A DNA stretch of 33,535 bases from Flavobacteriales bacterium (lineage in GTDB: Bacteria; Bacteroidota; Bacteroidia; Flavobacteriales; Schleiferiaceae). Within the stretch, counting starts at the first letter, position 1. Each line of letters opens with the position of its first letter. The DNA is taken from the NCBI GenBank assembly GCA_012269745.1, contig JAAXJR010000013.1, forward strand, positions 86,357 to 119,891, in the 5' to 3' direction. The notes under the pieces are model-generated. The model was not told the origin of the DNA and did not search any database. It saw nothing but the letters and a program-made list of their open reading frames with translations. Shown piece after piece: positions 1 to 7,844 of this stretch. The position numbers and the translations under genes are program-made.

Positions 1-27
1 GGTAAAGAGCTTCCAGGTGTTGCGGCG

Positions 28-498
28 TTAAGCTAAATAGCCCGAGAGGATTTCACTGAAATCTACGAGAAACGGAAAGTATTGGGAATCCAGGATCCAT
101 TCCGGGTGCTGGAACCCCACTCCGTTCTTAGCCGTGGTATACGCATAGGTCAGTATAGTCAGCCATAAAATAGACTTCACTGCGCCAAAGACACCTCCTA
201 GTATGCGGTTGATTCCCCCAAGAAAGATGGTCTTGAGAATCTTGTCCACAAGGTTCCCTAATAACATTACCGCGCTGTAGACGATAATGAACACTATGAT
301 GTAGGCGACGGTCGGTAGGTAATCAAATTCAAAATATCTACTTAAAAGTGCTGTTGCGTTGTCATGATAGACGAATGAAATGATCACAGCGAGCAAAACA
401 GCGGCGATTCCGGCGATTTCTTTTACAAAGCCTTTCCATATACCTTTGACAACAAGAAACGCTGTAAAAAGCAAGATAATGAGGTCTAATCCTTTCAT
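28..498 (-). CDS. cvpA: CvpA family membrane protein
   Basis: This 156-residue protein has about four hydrophobic segments: near the N-terminus (LDLIILLFTAFLVVKGIWKG), at about 30-45, 62-82 and 100-120. The opening Asp, the GxxKG-like first turn and the four-helix layout match the CvpA/colicin V production family. Members are inner-membrane proteins linked in other bacteria to envelope stress, septation and biofilm traits, with no known enzyme activity. The gene starts with ATG only 12 bases from the start of the divergent gene on the plus strand, so its promoter probably lies inside that gene. The 27 bases downstream reach the window edge and hold no callable gene. Family assignment is fairly secure; cellular role is not. 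Confidence 0.85.
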   Translation of the reverse strand: MKGLDLIILLFTAFLVVKGIWKGFVKEIAGIAAVLLAVIISFVYHDNATALLSRYFEFDYLPTVAYIIVFIIVYSAVMLLGNLVDKILKTIFLGGINRILGGVFGAVKSILWLTILTYAYTTAKNGVGFQHPEWILDSQYFPFLVDFSEILSGYLA

Positions 499-510
499 AG
501 AAGCAAAATA

Positions 511-861
511 GTGAGAAGCGAAGAATTAAAAGCCGATTGGCACAACCTTCTGGATAAACTTTCCCACCAGTTCCCTGGCGATGGGGATATAGATTTGGAC
601 GGTGTGCTATTGCTCATAGGCACCCAAGAGCTTCAGATGGGCTATATCAAGATGAAGAAGGACGTGAAAATCAATGTGCTTCATGTTGCCATTTGTACAG
701 TCCTAGAGCCTTATGGCTATTACGAGTTTGAGAAACGTGACGACGATGGTTGGCCACATTTTAAAGCGCTAAAGCCGTTGCCGACGTTGAAGGCCGGAGA
801 ACAGGCCATTCTGATGAAACAAGCCGTAGTCAATTACTTTAAGTCCAACGGATATATTTAG
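511..861 (+). CDS. Small conserved hypothetical protein
   Basis: This 116-residue soluble protein has no signal peptide or membrane helix. It starts with GTG: an in-frame TAA at 487-489 blocks extension upstream and the next Met is about 40 codons in. The sequence is acidic at the N-terminus and has a compact aromatic C-terminal half (VLEPYGYYEFEKRDDDGWPH), which looks like a single folded domain. I recognise the overall look of a Flavobacteriia conserved hypothetical but no named domain. It is head to head with cvpA, with 12 bases between start codons, and ends in a strong terminator. The coding call is supported by the clean reading frame and terminator position; function is unknown. Confidence 0.75.
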   Translation: MRSEELKADWHNLLDKLSHQFPGDGDIDLDGVLLLIGTQELQMGYIKMKKDVKINVLHVAICTVLEPYGYYEFEKRDDDGWPHFKALKPLPTLKAGEQAILMKQAVVNYFKSNGYI

Positions 862-865
862 AAAA

Positions 866-898
866 AGAAACCCCCGAGCCGCAGGCTCGGGGGTTTTT
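866..898. terminator. Bidirectional rho-independent terminator
   Basis: A perfect 10-bp stem, CCCCCGAGCC at 871-880 and GGCTCGGGGG at 884-893, closes a GCA loop. It is flanked by an A-rich run on the left (aaaaagaaa) and TTTTT on the right. It lies between two convergent genes, the hypothetical ending at 861 and the lipoprotein ending at 919, and can serve both strands. Confidence 0.93.
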
Positions 899-918
899 AT
901 TTGAATTGGTCCAGGGTA

Positions 919-1287
919 TTAACAACCTGGATCTGAAGGATCGTAAGGAAGTAGAATGATAGAAGTTTCTACCGTTTCGTTCGCCTCAAGCTTCACAAAA
1001 CCACAACCAATGTGTGTGTATGGGTTACCGCCACGCGTACCCAAGATTTTAAACACAGCTTCGTAGTCGTATTCAAACTCAACCATTCCGTCGAGGCCTG
1101 TTGTGTCTACCATATATGCTTCTTCGCGATGTCCAGGAACATCAACCGACGCTTCTACCACAACGTTTTGAATGGCCACACCGTCCGGATTAGTTACCTT
1201 AATTCTGAATGCATAAGTAGGGTTATCTATGCGACAACCGGTAAACAACATTGCGCTCAACGCAAATAGGAAAACAATCTTCTTCAT
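919..1287 (-). CDS. Small lipoprotein, paralogue A
   Basis: Starting at MKKIVFL gives 122 residues with a lipoprotein signal peptide (lipobox FTGC, Cys18). A longer reading from 1299 would add four residues before a poor signal peptide, so the ATG at 1287 is preferred. This ATG overlaps the stop of the upstream gene as TAATG, which suggests translational coupling. The mature part looks like a small beta-sandwich of the carboxypeptidase-regulatory/Ig-like kind (FRIKVTNPDGVAIQNVVVEA). It aligns along its length with the upstream gene, including GCGFVKL versus GCNYVRL and a C-terminal Cys after DP. Function is unknown; an envelope-attached binding or structural role is a guess. Confidence 0.8.
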   Translation of the reverse strand: MKKIVFLFALSAMLFTGCRIDNPTYAFRIKVTNPDGVAIQNVVVEASVDVPGHREEAYMVDTTGLDGMVEFEYDYEAVFKILGTRGGNPYTHIGCGFVKLEANETVETSIILLPYDPSDPGC

Positions 1288-1634
1288 TATTCTACACAAC
1301 CATTAGGGTCTCCGATAGGGTAAAGTACAACATTTACGTCAATTGTCTCCCCTCTTACTAATCTTACGTAGTTACAACCCTCGTAAACCATTTTCCACGC
1401 TTTGATATCGTGGTACGCCTCGAAGCCCGATTTGAATACTACTTGACCGCTCACATCGGTGAAATTATACCACTCGGTAGAGTTTTGAATTGGGGTAAAC
1501 ATCTTTACTGCGGCGTTCTGTACAGGAATGCCTTCCTCGCTCGTTACCGTAACGCGGACGAAGTATTCAGTTGCCTCTTCTTCACATGAAGAAAAAGTAA
1601 CTGCAACTAGTAATAAAAGAAATAAGCGTTTCAT
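1287..1634 (-). CDS. Small lipoprotein, paralogue B
   Basis: This 115-residue lipoprotein has a signal peptide ending in FSSC (Cys17) followed by EEE. Acidic residues just after the lipid Cys resemble the lipoprotein export signal reported for surface lipoproteins in some Bacteroidota, so surface exposure is possible. The body is a predicted small Ig-like/CarboxypepD_reg-like domain (FVRVTVTSEEGIPVQNAAVK). It ends in LYPIGDPNGC, parallel to LLPYDPSDPGC in the downstream paralogue. The two genes form a coupled pair, B first, ending at the terminator near 880. No enzyme motif is visible and no specific function can be named. Confidence 0.8.
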   Translation of the reverse strand: MKRLFLLLLVAVTFSSCEEEATEYFVRVTVTSEEGIPVQNAAVKMFTPIQNSTEWYNFTDVSGQVVFKSGFEAYHDIKAWKMVYEGCNYVRLVRGETIDVNVVLYPIGDPNGCVE

Positions 1635-1656
1635 GCTTGTAATTCAGTAATTTCGC

Positions 1657-1664
1657 CAAATCTA
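1657..1664 (-). promoter_or_regulatory. Candidate -7 element (TAGATTTG)
   Basis: On the minus strand TAGATTTG matches the Bacteroidota -7 consensus TAnnTTTG. It lies 22 bases upstream of the ATG of the lipoprotein pair. No clear TTG appears at the usual -33 spacing, so this is a partial match. Confidence 0.45.
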
Positions 1665-1695
1665 CAACAAACGAATCGTATTAGACTAGGCAGTT

Positions 1696-2712
1696 ATGCT
1701 TGAAAATGTTCAAAACCTCCGCGACCAGATTGAATCTATCTCCTTGACTAACAAAGAGGAGGCAGAACAGTTTAGACTTCAATTCTTAAGCAAAAAAGGG
1801 GCCATCCAAGACTTGTTCAAAGAGTTTAGGAACGTTCCTGCAGACCAGAAGAAGGCCTTTGGTGCGGCTTTGAATGAATTAAAGCAATTGGCAGAAGGCA
1901 AGCACAAGGAAGCTCTTGAAGGCCTAGAAAGCGCTGCTGCTACTGGAGTAAACGGCGATATCACCCGCCCAGGCATTCCATTTGAAATGGGATCCATCCA
2001 CCCAATCAATGCGATTAAGGACGAGATTGTAGATATTTTCAAACGCATCGGTTTCAATGTAAGTGTAGGTCCTGAAGTAGAGGACGATTGGCACAACTTT
2101 ACGGCGCTAAACTTCCCTGAAGAGCACCCTGCGCGCGACATGCAAGACACTTTCTTTGTGCAAAGAAACCCGGACTGGGCACTCCGCACACACACTTCTT
2201 CTGTGCAGGTGCGCGCCATGGAAAGCAGCACCCCTCCTATCCGTACTATTAGTCCAGGACGTGTGTTTAGAAATGAGGCGATTAGCGCAAGAAGTCACTG
2301 TATTTTCCACCAGATTGAGGGTCTTTACATTGACAAGAATGTAAGCTTCGCTGATCTGAAGCAAGTACTTATGTACTTCGCTGAGGAATTCTTTGGCAAC
2401 GCGAAGATTAGAATGCGTCCGTCTTACTTCCCTTTTACTGAGCCTAGTGCTGAGGTAGATGTTTGGTGGGGTCTAGAAACAGAGATTGACCACAAGATCA
2501 CTAAAGGCACTGGGTGGCTTGAAGTGATGGGTTGCGGTATGGTTGATCCCAATGTTCTAAAGGCAAGCGGTATCGACCCTGAGGTGTATTCTGGCTATGC
2601 TTTTGGTATGGGAATAGAGCGTATAGCCATGAACCGTTATCAGATTCCAGACATTCGTTTATTCACAGAAAACGACAAGCGCTTCTTAGAGCAGTTTAAA
2701 ACAGGCGTTTAA
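1696..2712 (+). CDS. pheS: Phenylalanyl-tRNA synthetase alpha subunit
   Basis: This 338-residue class II aminoacyl-tRNA synthetase subunit charges tRNA-Phe together with PheT in the cytoplasm. The N-terminal 90 residues form the expected coiled-coil tRNA-binding arm. The catalytic core follows, with motif 2 around FRNEAISARSHCIFHQIEG, the FTEPSAEVDVWW strand, and motif 3 GMGIERIAM near the C-terminus. Length is normal for the family and no key motif is missing. pheT is not adjacent, so the two subunits are encoded at separate loci unless it lies outside the window. The 3' end overlaps the convergent dehydratase gene by four bases. Confidence 0.98.
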   Translation: MLENVQNLRDQIESISLTNKEEAEQFRLQFLSKKGAIQDLFKEFRNVPADQKKAFGAALNELKQLAEGKHKEALEGLESAAATGVNGDITRPGIPFEMGSIHPINAIKDEIVDIFKRIGFNVSVGPEVEDDWHNFTALNFPEEHPARDMQDTFFVQRNPDWALRTHTSSVQVRAMESSTPPIRTISPGRVFRNEAISARSHCIFHQIEGLYIDKNVSFADLKQVLMYFAEEFFGNAKIRMRPSYFPFTEPSAEVDVWWGLETEIDHKITKGTGWLEVMGCGMVDPNVLKASGIDPEVYSGYAFGMGIERIAMNRYQIPDIRLFTENDKRFLEQFKTGV

Positions 2713-2975
2713 GGTCGCGGGTAATAGATGGCGTCAATTTTATGGGCCAACTGATGATCCTTGACGGTGATGGTATTCCCGGCATCGTGTGTTACAGTTC
2801 GCAGTAAAACCTTTGTGTATTGAATGGTGATATCGGGATGGTGATTGCTAAGCTCTGCAATCCTTCCTACTGCAATTACAAAGGCAATAGCCGCAGAAAA
2901 AGTAGGTAGCTCGAATTCTCTAGTCAGAAGACCACCGATGTTTTTCCAATTATGTTCGTAAGACTCTTGGGACAT
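2709..2975 (-). CDS. 4a-hydroxytetrahydrobiopterin dehydratase
   Basis: This 88-residue protein matches pterin-4-alpha-carbinolamine dehydratase. It has the tryptophan-containing N-terminal helix (HNWKNIGG), the helix before the active site, then AELSNHHPDI with the His pair, THD, and a closing D-x-LA-x-x-ID pattern. The enzyme dehydrates 4a-hydroxy-tetrahydropterin, a step in recycling the cofactor of aromatic amino acid hydroxylases. Some homologues instead serve in pterin or molybdopterin metabolism or as regulators. No hydroxylase gene is in the window. It converges on pheS with a four-base overlap and starts just upstream of the pyk terminator. The family call is strong; the physiological partner is not visible. 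Confidence 0.9.
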   Translation of the reverse strand: MSQESYEHNWKNIGGLLTREFELPTFSAAIAFVIAVGRIAELSNHHPDITIQYTKVLLRTVTHDAGNTITVKDHQLAHKIDAIYYPRP

Positions 2976-2985
2976 ACTTAAAGAT

Positions 2986-3018
2986 AAAAAAAAGCCCGCA
3001 TTTTTAATGCGGGCTTTT
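2986..3018 (-). terminator. Rho-independent terminator after pyk
   Basis: An 11-bp stem, AAAGCCCGCAT at 2991-3001 and ATGCGGGCTTT at 3007-3017, has a five-base loop and continues on the minus strand into a run of T. It sits 27 bases beyond the pyk stop and should end the acpP-fabF-rnc-pyk transcript. The dehydratase gene begins just past it. Confidence 0.92.
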
Positions 3019-3043
3019 GGTTGTTTTAATAAGTAGCCTCAAA

Positions 3044-4474
3044 CTACACAGCTGCGATTTTCAGCATGTTAGTGAAGCCTTTTTCTTCGATAGGCATAGA
3101 AGCAATCTTAACCACAAGGTCATTTGTTTCTACGACACCGTTTTCTTTCAAGATGTTCTTGATATCGTCAAAGGTTTGATCGGTACTTTCCATACCATCG
3201 TAGTAGAACGCTTCAACACCCCATACAAGAGACATTTGGTTCATGATTTGACGGTTCGCAGTAAATACTACAATCTTGGTTTTAGGACGGTGTCCCGCAA
3301 TCTTAAGCGCGGTGTATCCAGAGAAAGTCAATGTCAGAATAGCTGCAGCACCAACTTGGTCCGCAATTTTCGCTGCATTGTAACAGATGGTCTTCGTGAT
3401 GTAGCGCTCATTTTTGATAGAAGGTGCATTTTCTGTAAGCGGCTTCACATCAAAGGTAGATTCTACGTGAGCAACGATGCTGGCCATGGTTTCTACAACT
3501 TTCGCAGGGAATTTACCTACTGAAGTTTCACCTGAAAGCATCACCGCATCGGCACCATCACATACAGAGTTAGCAACATCATTTACCTCGGCGCGTGTTG
3601 GGCTCTGGCTCTCAATCATGCTTTCCATCATCTGAGTAGCGATGATACAAGGCTTGGCTTTGATATGACATTTTTCGACGATCATCTTCTGTACCATCGG
3701 TACTGAAGAATAAGGAATTTCAACCCCAAGGTCACCACGAGCCACCATGATGGCGTCTGTAGCATCGATGATTTGGTCGATATCAACTACGGCCTCTGGC
3801 TTTTCAATCTTAGAAACAATCTTCGCGTAGCTGCCAAATTCTTCGATAATTGTGCGCAATTCTTTCACGTCTTGAGCGTCGCGAACGAAGCTCAGTCCAA
3901 TCCACTCAACACCTTCTTCCATTGCAACAACTACGTCTTCTAGGTCTTTAGGTGTCAAACAAGGCAAACTAACCTTGGTATTTGGAAGGTTTACTCCTTT
4001 CTTGCTTTTGAGCGGTCCACCTTGGATAACGCGAGTTACAACGGTGTCTTTTTTGTTGGTCTCAACAACCTCACACATAAGCTTACCGTCGTCCATAAGG
4101 ATGCGCTCACCTGTGTTTACATCGCTAGGGAACTGCTCGTAGTTCATATAAACAAGCTCAGCAGTGCCATTTACTTTGTTTGTGGTGAAGGTAAGAGTGT
4201 CCCCTTCGTTAATTACAGCGCCTTCTTCTACATCACCGATACGAAGCTTAGGGCCTTGAAGGTCAGCCAAAACTGCGGTTTTGCAGTTGAATTCAGCGTT
4301 GATTTCTTTGATCAGTCGAATAGTACGACGGTGTGTTTCGTGATCGCCATGAGAAAAGTTGACGCGAAATACGTTTACGCCAGCCTTAATCATTTCCATC
4401 ATTACTTCCTTGTGCCATGAAGCTGGTCCAAGTGTAGCAACAATCTTAGTGTTGTTAGATGTTTCGGATCTCAT
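3044..4474 (-). CDS. pyk: Pyruvate kinase
   Basis: This 476-residue enzyme converts phosphoenolpyruvate and ADP to pyruvate and ATP, the last step of glycolysis. The opening TKIVATLGPAS and VFRVNFSHG are standard. The Mg/K-binding active-site segment is seen in KIEKPEAVVDIDQII and MVARGDLGVEIP, followed by the signature region around ATQMMESMI. A B domain occupies about 70-170 and a C-terminal domain about 350-476. Length is typical. The start lies inside the end of the upstream IPExxxVDY gene (20-base overlap), so the two are probably translated together. It is the last gene of the minus-strand run starting at acpP. Confidence 0.98.
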   Translation of the reverse strand: MRSETSNNTKIVATLGPASWHKEVMMEMIKAGVNVFRVNFSHGDHETHRRTIRLIKEINAEFNCKTAVLADLQGPKLRIGDVEEGAVINEGDTLTFTTNKVNGTAELVYMNYEQFPSDVNTGERILMDDGKLMCEVVETNKKDTVVTRVIQGGPLKSKKGVNLPNTKVSLPCLTPKDLEDVVVAMEEGVEWIGLSFVRDAQDVKELRTIIEEFGSYAKIVSKIEKPEAVVDIDQIIDATDAIMVARGDLGVEIPYSSVPMVQKMIVEKCHIKAKPCIIATQMMESMIESQSPTRAEVNDVANSVCDGADAVMLSGETSVGKFPAKVVETMASIVAHVESTFDVKPLTENAPSIKNERYITKTICYNAAKIADQVGAAAILTLTFSGYTALKIAGHRPKTKIVVFTANRQIMNQMSLVWGVEAFYYDGMESTDQTFDDIKNILKENGVVETNDLVVKIASMPIEEKGFTNMLKIAAV

Positions 4475-4943
4475 ATAAAAGATGTGTTTCAGTTTGTGTC
4501 AGTTGAGTGTGTGCCTCAAAATAGGAGGCTGTGGTGATTTTAGGATTGCGCTTAAGGGCCGATTCTAAATCGAATGCAAATTCGGCATTTTCTGCCATTA
4601 AAACGTAATCCCAATGTTTAATAGAAGGTAAAAGATGCTTCTCAGGAACGGTATTGTCGAAAAGGCTCATTTCTTGTGAAGCTTTTTGACGACTTCCGCT
4701 GCTTACGTTCATGATCATACAAAGGCCCTCACCTTTGTGATCTTTTCCGTCGAAAACGTTGTATTCCCAGACGCTTCCTTCCAATTCTACATCGGCAACT
4801 TTCGTTCTTGAAACGAGTTCAAGCTTGTAGAAATGGTTCAACCAATAAGCCAATTCATAGTCCTTTAATTCGCTACGGATACCGAGCGTACTAAAGTTCA
4901 TTTTTTCGCCTTTGAGCGCATTTATGTGCTTCACCTTAGGCAT
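4455..4943 (-). CDS. IPExxxVDY family protein
   Basis: This protein has 162 residues when started at the ATG at 4943. A longer reading from 4949 would use TTG, and the ATG gives the better N-terminus. The ELKDYELAYWLNHFYKLEL core and a C-terminal LPSIKHWDYVLM block match the Bacteroidota-specific family named for its IPExxxVDY motif, although the motif itself is diverged here. No enzyme residues are apparent and no signal peptide is present. It overlaps rnc by eight bases at its start and pyk by 20 bases at its end. A place between rnc and pyk is where this family is usually found. Function is unknown. Confidence 0.8.
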   Translation of the reverse strand: MPKVKHINALKGEKMNFSTLGIRSELKDYELAYWLNHFYKLELVSRTKVADVELEGSVWEYNVFDGKDHKGEGLCMIMNVSSGSRQKASQEMSLFDNTVPEKHLLPSIKHWDYVLMAENAEFAFDLESALKRNPKITTASYFEAHTQLTQTETHLLYEIRNI

Positions 4944-5658
4944 TGGCAATGTGGTTTTGATAAAATTCTTTTGAAGCGGCTTCTTCTCCTTTTTTCTTCG
5001 AGCTCCCCTCTCCTTTAGCTACCAATTCATCTTCTATATACAAACCCATGATGAACGTGCTGTTGTGCTGTTCGCCCATGCGGTCTATTTCTTCGAATTT
5101 GAAGTTGGTTTTTTCTGCTTGGAAGTGTTCAATGACTTCGCTCTTGTAGTTCAGCGCCGTTTCTTCAAGGTTATCACAGGAGAGAAATGGGTCAACGATG
5201 CACTTTGTTACAAAATGCTCAGTACGACGCATACCGTGGTCTAGATACATGGCGCCAACGATGGCTTCAAGAGCGTCACCATATATACTTTCGCTATGGT
5301 TCCCTTTCAAATTGGCCACCACCAGGTTAGGAATTCCTAGAGTGTCAGCAACGCTGTTGAGGTTGTTTCGCGAGACAATCTTGCTGCGAAGCTTCGTCAA
5401 ATGACCTTCATCATCTGTGGGAAAGCGGTAGAAGAGAATGTCTGCAACGATGAGGTCGATGACAGCATCGCCCAAAAATTCAAGGCGCTCATTGTTGCGC
5501 TCCCCCTTCTTTTTTCTGAATGGGTAGGCGCTTGCATGACGCAACGCGAGTTTATACAAAGCAGCTTCCTTAGGCCAATACCCAATGACTTCTTTGATGT
5601 TTTTATCAAAAGAAGAGCGTTTTAGGAATGGAAATAAGCGTGCTTTGCTTTGACTCAT
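4936..5658 (-). CDS. rnc: Ribonuclease III
   Basis: This 240-residue double-strand-specific endoribonuclease processes rRNA and structured mRNAs. The RNase III signature NERLEFLGDAVIDLI and the second catalytic cluster DALEAIVGAMYLD provide the metal-binding acidic residues. A C-terminal double-stranded RNA-binding domain runs from about 170 (YKSEVIEHFQ) to 237, ending in KKKGEEAASKEFY. It follows fabF with an eight-base gap, and acpP-fabF-rnc is a widely conserved order. The short basic N-terminal extension (MSQSKARLFPFLKR) is typical of flavobacterial homologues. Confidence 0.97.
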   Translation of the reverse strand: MSQSKARLFPFLKRSSFDKNIKEVIGYWPKEAALYKLALRHASAYPFRKKKGERNNERLEFLGDAVIDLIVADILFYRFPTDDEGHLTKLRSKIVSRNNLNSVADTLGIPNLVVANLKGNHSESIYGDALEAIVGAMYLDHGMRRTEHFVTKCIVDPFLSCDNLEETALNYKSEVIEHFQAEKTNFKFEEIDRMGEQHNSTFIMGLYIEDELVAKGEGSSKKKGEEAASKEFYQNHIANA

Positions 5659-5666
5659 CTACGTTT

Positions 5667-6917
5667 CTATTCGGCCTTTTTGAAAAGTACAGAAGCATTG
5701 TGACCTCCAAAACCGAAGGTGTTACTCAATGCAGCGCGCACTTCTCTTTCCTGAGCCGAATGGAAAGTAAAGTTGAGTTTAGGATCAAGATTTTCGTCGT
5801 CCGTAAAGTGGTTGATTGTTGGAGGAATCATGTTCGTGTAACAAGACATGATTGCCGCCATCGCCTCAACTGCTCCCGCTGCACCCAAAAGGTGACCGGT
5901 CATACTTTTCGTAGAAGAAATGTTCAGATTGTAAGCGTGATCGCCAAATACCTGCTGGATTGCTTTTGTCTCTGCAATATCTCCAAGAGGAGTAGAGGTA
6001 CCGTGAACGTTTACGTAATCCACCTCATCAGGGCTCATTCCCGCATCTTCGATAGCGTTAGCCATTACGTTGCGCGCACCAAGACCTTCTGGATGTGGAG
6101 CTGTCAAGTGGTGAGCATCAGCGCTAAGGCCGCCACCAACCATCTCGGCATAAATTTTCGCACCGCGTGCTTTCGCGTGCTCGTACTCTTCAAGGATGAT
6201 ACCTGCACCACCTTCTCCCATAACGAAACCATCGCGTTCTGCGTCGAATGGACGAGAAGCAGTCATAGGATCATCGTTGCGAGTAGAAAGTGCATTCATT
6301 GCATTGAAACCTCCCATACCCACTGGGTTAATAGCAGCTTCTGATCCGCCTGTAACCACAACATCAGCCTTACCTAGACGAATGAGGTTGAACGAATCAA
6401 TCAATGCATTTGTAGAAGACGCACACGCACTAACAGTGGTGTAGTTTGGTCCGCGAAGACCGTGCATCATAGAAATTCTCCCAGGGGTGATATCTGAAAT
6501 CATCATTGGGATTAAGAATGGGTTGAAGCGCGGGTTAAGGTCGTTATCAACGAAGCCCTTCACCTGATCATAGAATGTATCGATACCACCGATACCTGAT
6601 CCCCATACGACCCCGATACGATCGAGGTTTTCTGTTTCCAAATCCAACCCGGAATCGGCAATGGCTTCATTAGCCACTACCACTCCGAATTGTGTGAATC
6701 GATCCATACGACGTGCTTCCTTGCGGTCGAGCAAGTCGTTGGGTACAAAGTCTTTTACCTCACACGCAAAGTGTGTTTTAAACAAAGACGCATCGAACCT
6801 AGTAATAGGACCGGCGCCAGATTTTCCTGCAAGCAGGTTTTTCCAAGTTTCCTCGGCGGTATTACCCACTGGGGTAAGCGCGCCCAAACCTGTGACAACT
6901 ACGCGTTTAAGGCTCAT
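5667..6917 (-). CDS. fabF: Beta-ketoacyl-ACP synthase II
   Basis: This 416-residue condensing enzyme extends acyl-ACP with malonyl-ACP in fatty acid synthesis. The active-site Cys lies in TVSACASSTNALID (Cys165 by position). The two catalytic histidines are in VNVHGTSTPLGD and STKSMTGHLLGAAGA. The N-terminal RVVVTGLGALTPVG is characteristic of KAS I/II, and the length favours FabF over FabB. It lies 15 bases downstream of acpP, its substrate carrier, and eight bases upstream of rnc. Confidence 0.97.
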   Translation of the reverse strand: MSLKRVVVTGLGALTPVGNTAEETWKNLLAGKSGAGPITRFDASLFKTHFACEVKDFVPNDLLDRKEARRMDRFTQFGVVVANEAIADSGLDLETENLDRIGVVWGSGIGGIDTFYDQVKGFVDNDLNPRFNPFLIPMMISDITPGRISMMHGLRGPNYTTVSACASSTNALIDSFNLIRLGKADVVVTGGSEAAINPVGMGGFNAMNALSTRNDDPMTASRPFDAERDGFVMGEGGAGIILEEYEHAKARGAKIYAEMVGGGLSADAHHLTAPHPEGLGARNVMANAIEDAGMSPDEVDYVNVHGTSTPLGDIAETKAIQQVFGDHAYNLNISSTKSMTGHLLGAAGAVEAMAAIMSCYTNMIPPTINHFTDDENLDPKLNFTFHSAQEREVRAALSNTFGFGGHNASVLFKKAE

Positions 6918-6932
6918 AAAAAAGACTTTAGC

Positions 6933-7169
6933 TTATGCTTTTGCTTCTTCGATGTACGAAATAGCTTGACCTACAGTACCGATGTTTTCTGCTTGATCGT
7001 CTGGGATTTGAATATCGAACTCTTTTTCGAATTCCATGATCAATTCCACAGTGTCAAGAGAATCTGCACCTAGATCGTTTGTGAAGCTTGCTTCAGTGTT
7101 TACTTCGTTTTCGTCAACTCCTAGTTTGTCAACGATAATCGCTGTTACTTTTGCTGAAATGTCAGACAT
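6933..7169 (-). CDS. acpP: Acyl carrier protein
   Basis: This small acidic protein of 78 residues carries growing acyl chains on a 4'-phosphopantetheine attached to Ser37 in the DSLDTVEL motif. Composition and helix pattern are standard ([20 protein letters not shown]). It is the first gene of the minus-strand run acpP-fabF-rnc-IPExxxVDY-pyk and is divergent from purN across a 102-base gap that must hold promoters for both. On its own strand TTTCTTTG lies about 30 bases before the ATG, one base away from the TAnnTTTG consensus. Confidence 0.98.
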   Translation of the reverse strand: MSDISAKVTAIIVDKLGVDENEVNTEASFTNDLGADSLDTVELIMEFEKEFDIQIPDDQAENIGTVGQAISYIEEAKA

Positions 7170-7242
7170 GATTAGTTTGTTTTATTAATCAAGCACAAAG
7201 AAAATAAAACTTTAGTTATCCTCTGCAGCCCGAAAGTAGAGT

Positions 7243-7250
7243 TAACTTTG
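7243..7250 (+). promoter_or_regulatory. Candidate -7 element for purN (TAACTTTG)
   Basis: TAACTTTG is an exact match to the Bacteroidota TAnnTTTG element, 21 bases before the purN ATG. That would give a short leader. No clear TTG stands at the expected -33 spacing. Confidence 0.5.
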
Positions 7251-7271
7251 GGCTTTCAATAAGAAAAATCA

Positions 7272-7844
7272 ATGCTCAGAATAGCTGTATTAGCCTCAGG
7301 TTCAGGAAGTAACGCGGAAGAAATCTACCATTATTTCGAGAGTCACGATTTAGCTCGTGTAGAAATGATAGTTACTAACAACACGAAAGCGGGCGTAATT
7401 GATCGATTTTCGGGCAAAAAAGTTTCAATTCGCACCTTTGACCCTGCCACAGAATCTGATGCGGTTTTGGGCGAATTAACACAAGGGGCAGACATGGTCA
7501 TTCTCGCCGGTTATTTGAAAATGATTCCTAAATCTTGGACCCGGGCATTTAACGGCCGAATGCTGAACATTCACCCAGCCCTTTTGCCAAAGTTTGGTGG
7601 TAAGGGAATGTATGGGAAGCGTGTACACAAGGCAGTGAGCGAGGCTGGTGAAACAGAAAGCGGTATTACCATCCACTTGGTGAACGAACATTACGACGAG
7701 GGCGCCATTGTGGCTCAGTTCGCAGTGGACATTGAGCCGGGTGAGCGTCCGGAATTGATCGAAGAAAAAGTAAGAGCACTGGAACTGGAATACTATGCAC
7801 CGACTATTGAACGTTGGATAGAGAACCTAATTCTAAGCCAATGA
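7272..7844 (+). CDS. purN: Phosphoribosylglycinamide formyltransferase
   Basis: This 190-residue enzyme uses 10-formyltetrahydrofolate to formylate GAR in de novo purine synthesis. The substrate-binding loop [12 protein letters not shown] opens the protein. The catalytic Asn99 and His101 lie in [11 protein letters not shown], and Asp142 in EHYDEGAIV, matching the Asn-His-Asp set of the family. [13 protein letters not shown] is typical of Bacteroidota PurN. It is divergent from acpP, and its stop overlaps the rnhA start as ATGA, so the two are likely co-translated. Confidence 0.97.
   Translation: MLRIAVLASGSGSNAEEIYHYFESHDLARVEMIVTNNTKAGVIDRFSGKKVSIRTFDPATESDAVLGELTQGADMVILAGYLKMIPKSWTRAFNGRMLNIHPALLPKFGGKGMYGKRVHKAVSEAGETESGITIHLVNEHYDEGAIVAQFAVDIEPGERPELIEEKVRALELEYYAPTIERWIENLILSQ

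Noticed and set aside
1-27. Possible next gene at the left edge
   Set aside because: On the minus strand one frame is open, but only 27 bases remain and no start codon is visible.
3017-3523. 168-residue plus-strand frame opposite pyk
   Set aside because: It lies wholly antisense to the well-supported pyruvate kinase gene and its terminator, and the protein has no recognisable pattern.
4944-4949. TTG start two codons upstream for the IPExxxVDY protein
   Set aside because: It adds only two residues and uses a rare start; the ATG at 4943 is preferred.
5628-6344. 238-residue plus-strand frame opposite fabF
   Set aside because: It is antisense to fabF, whose catalytic motifs fall in this region; composition is that of a reverse-strand shadow rich in Cys, His and Arg.
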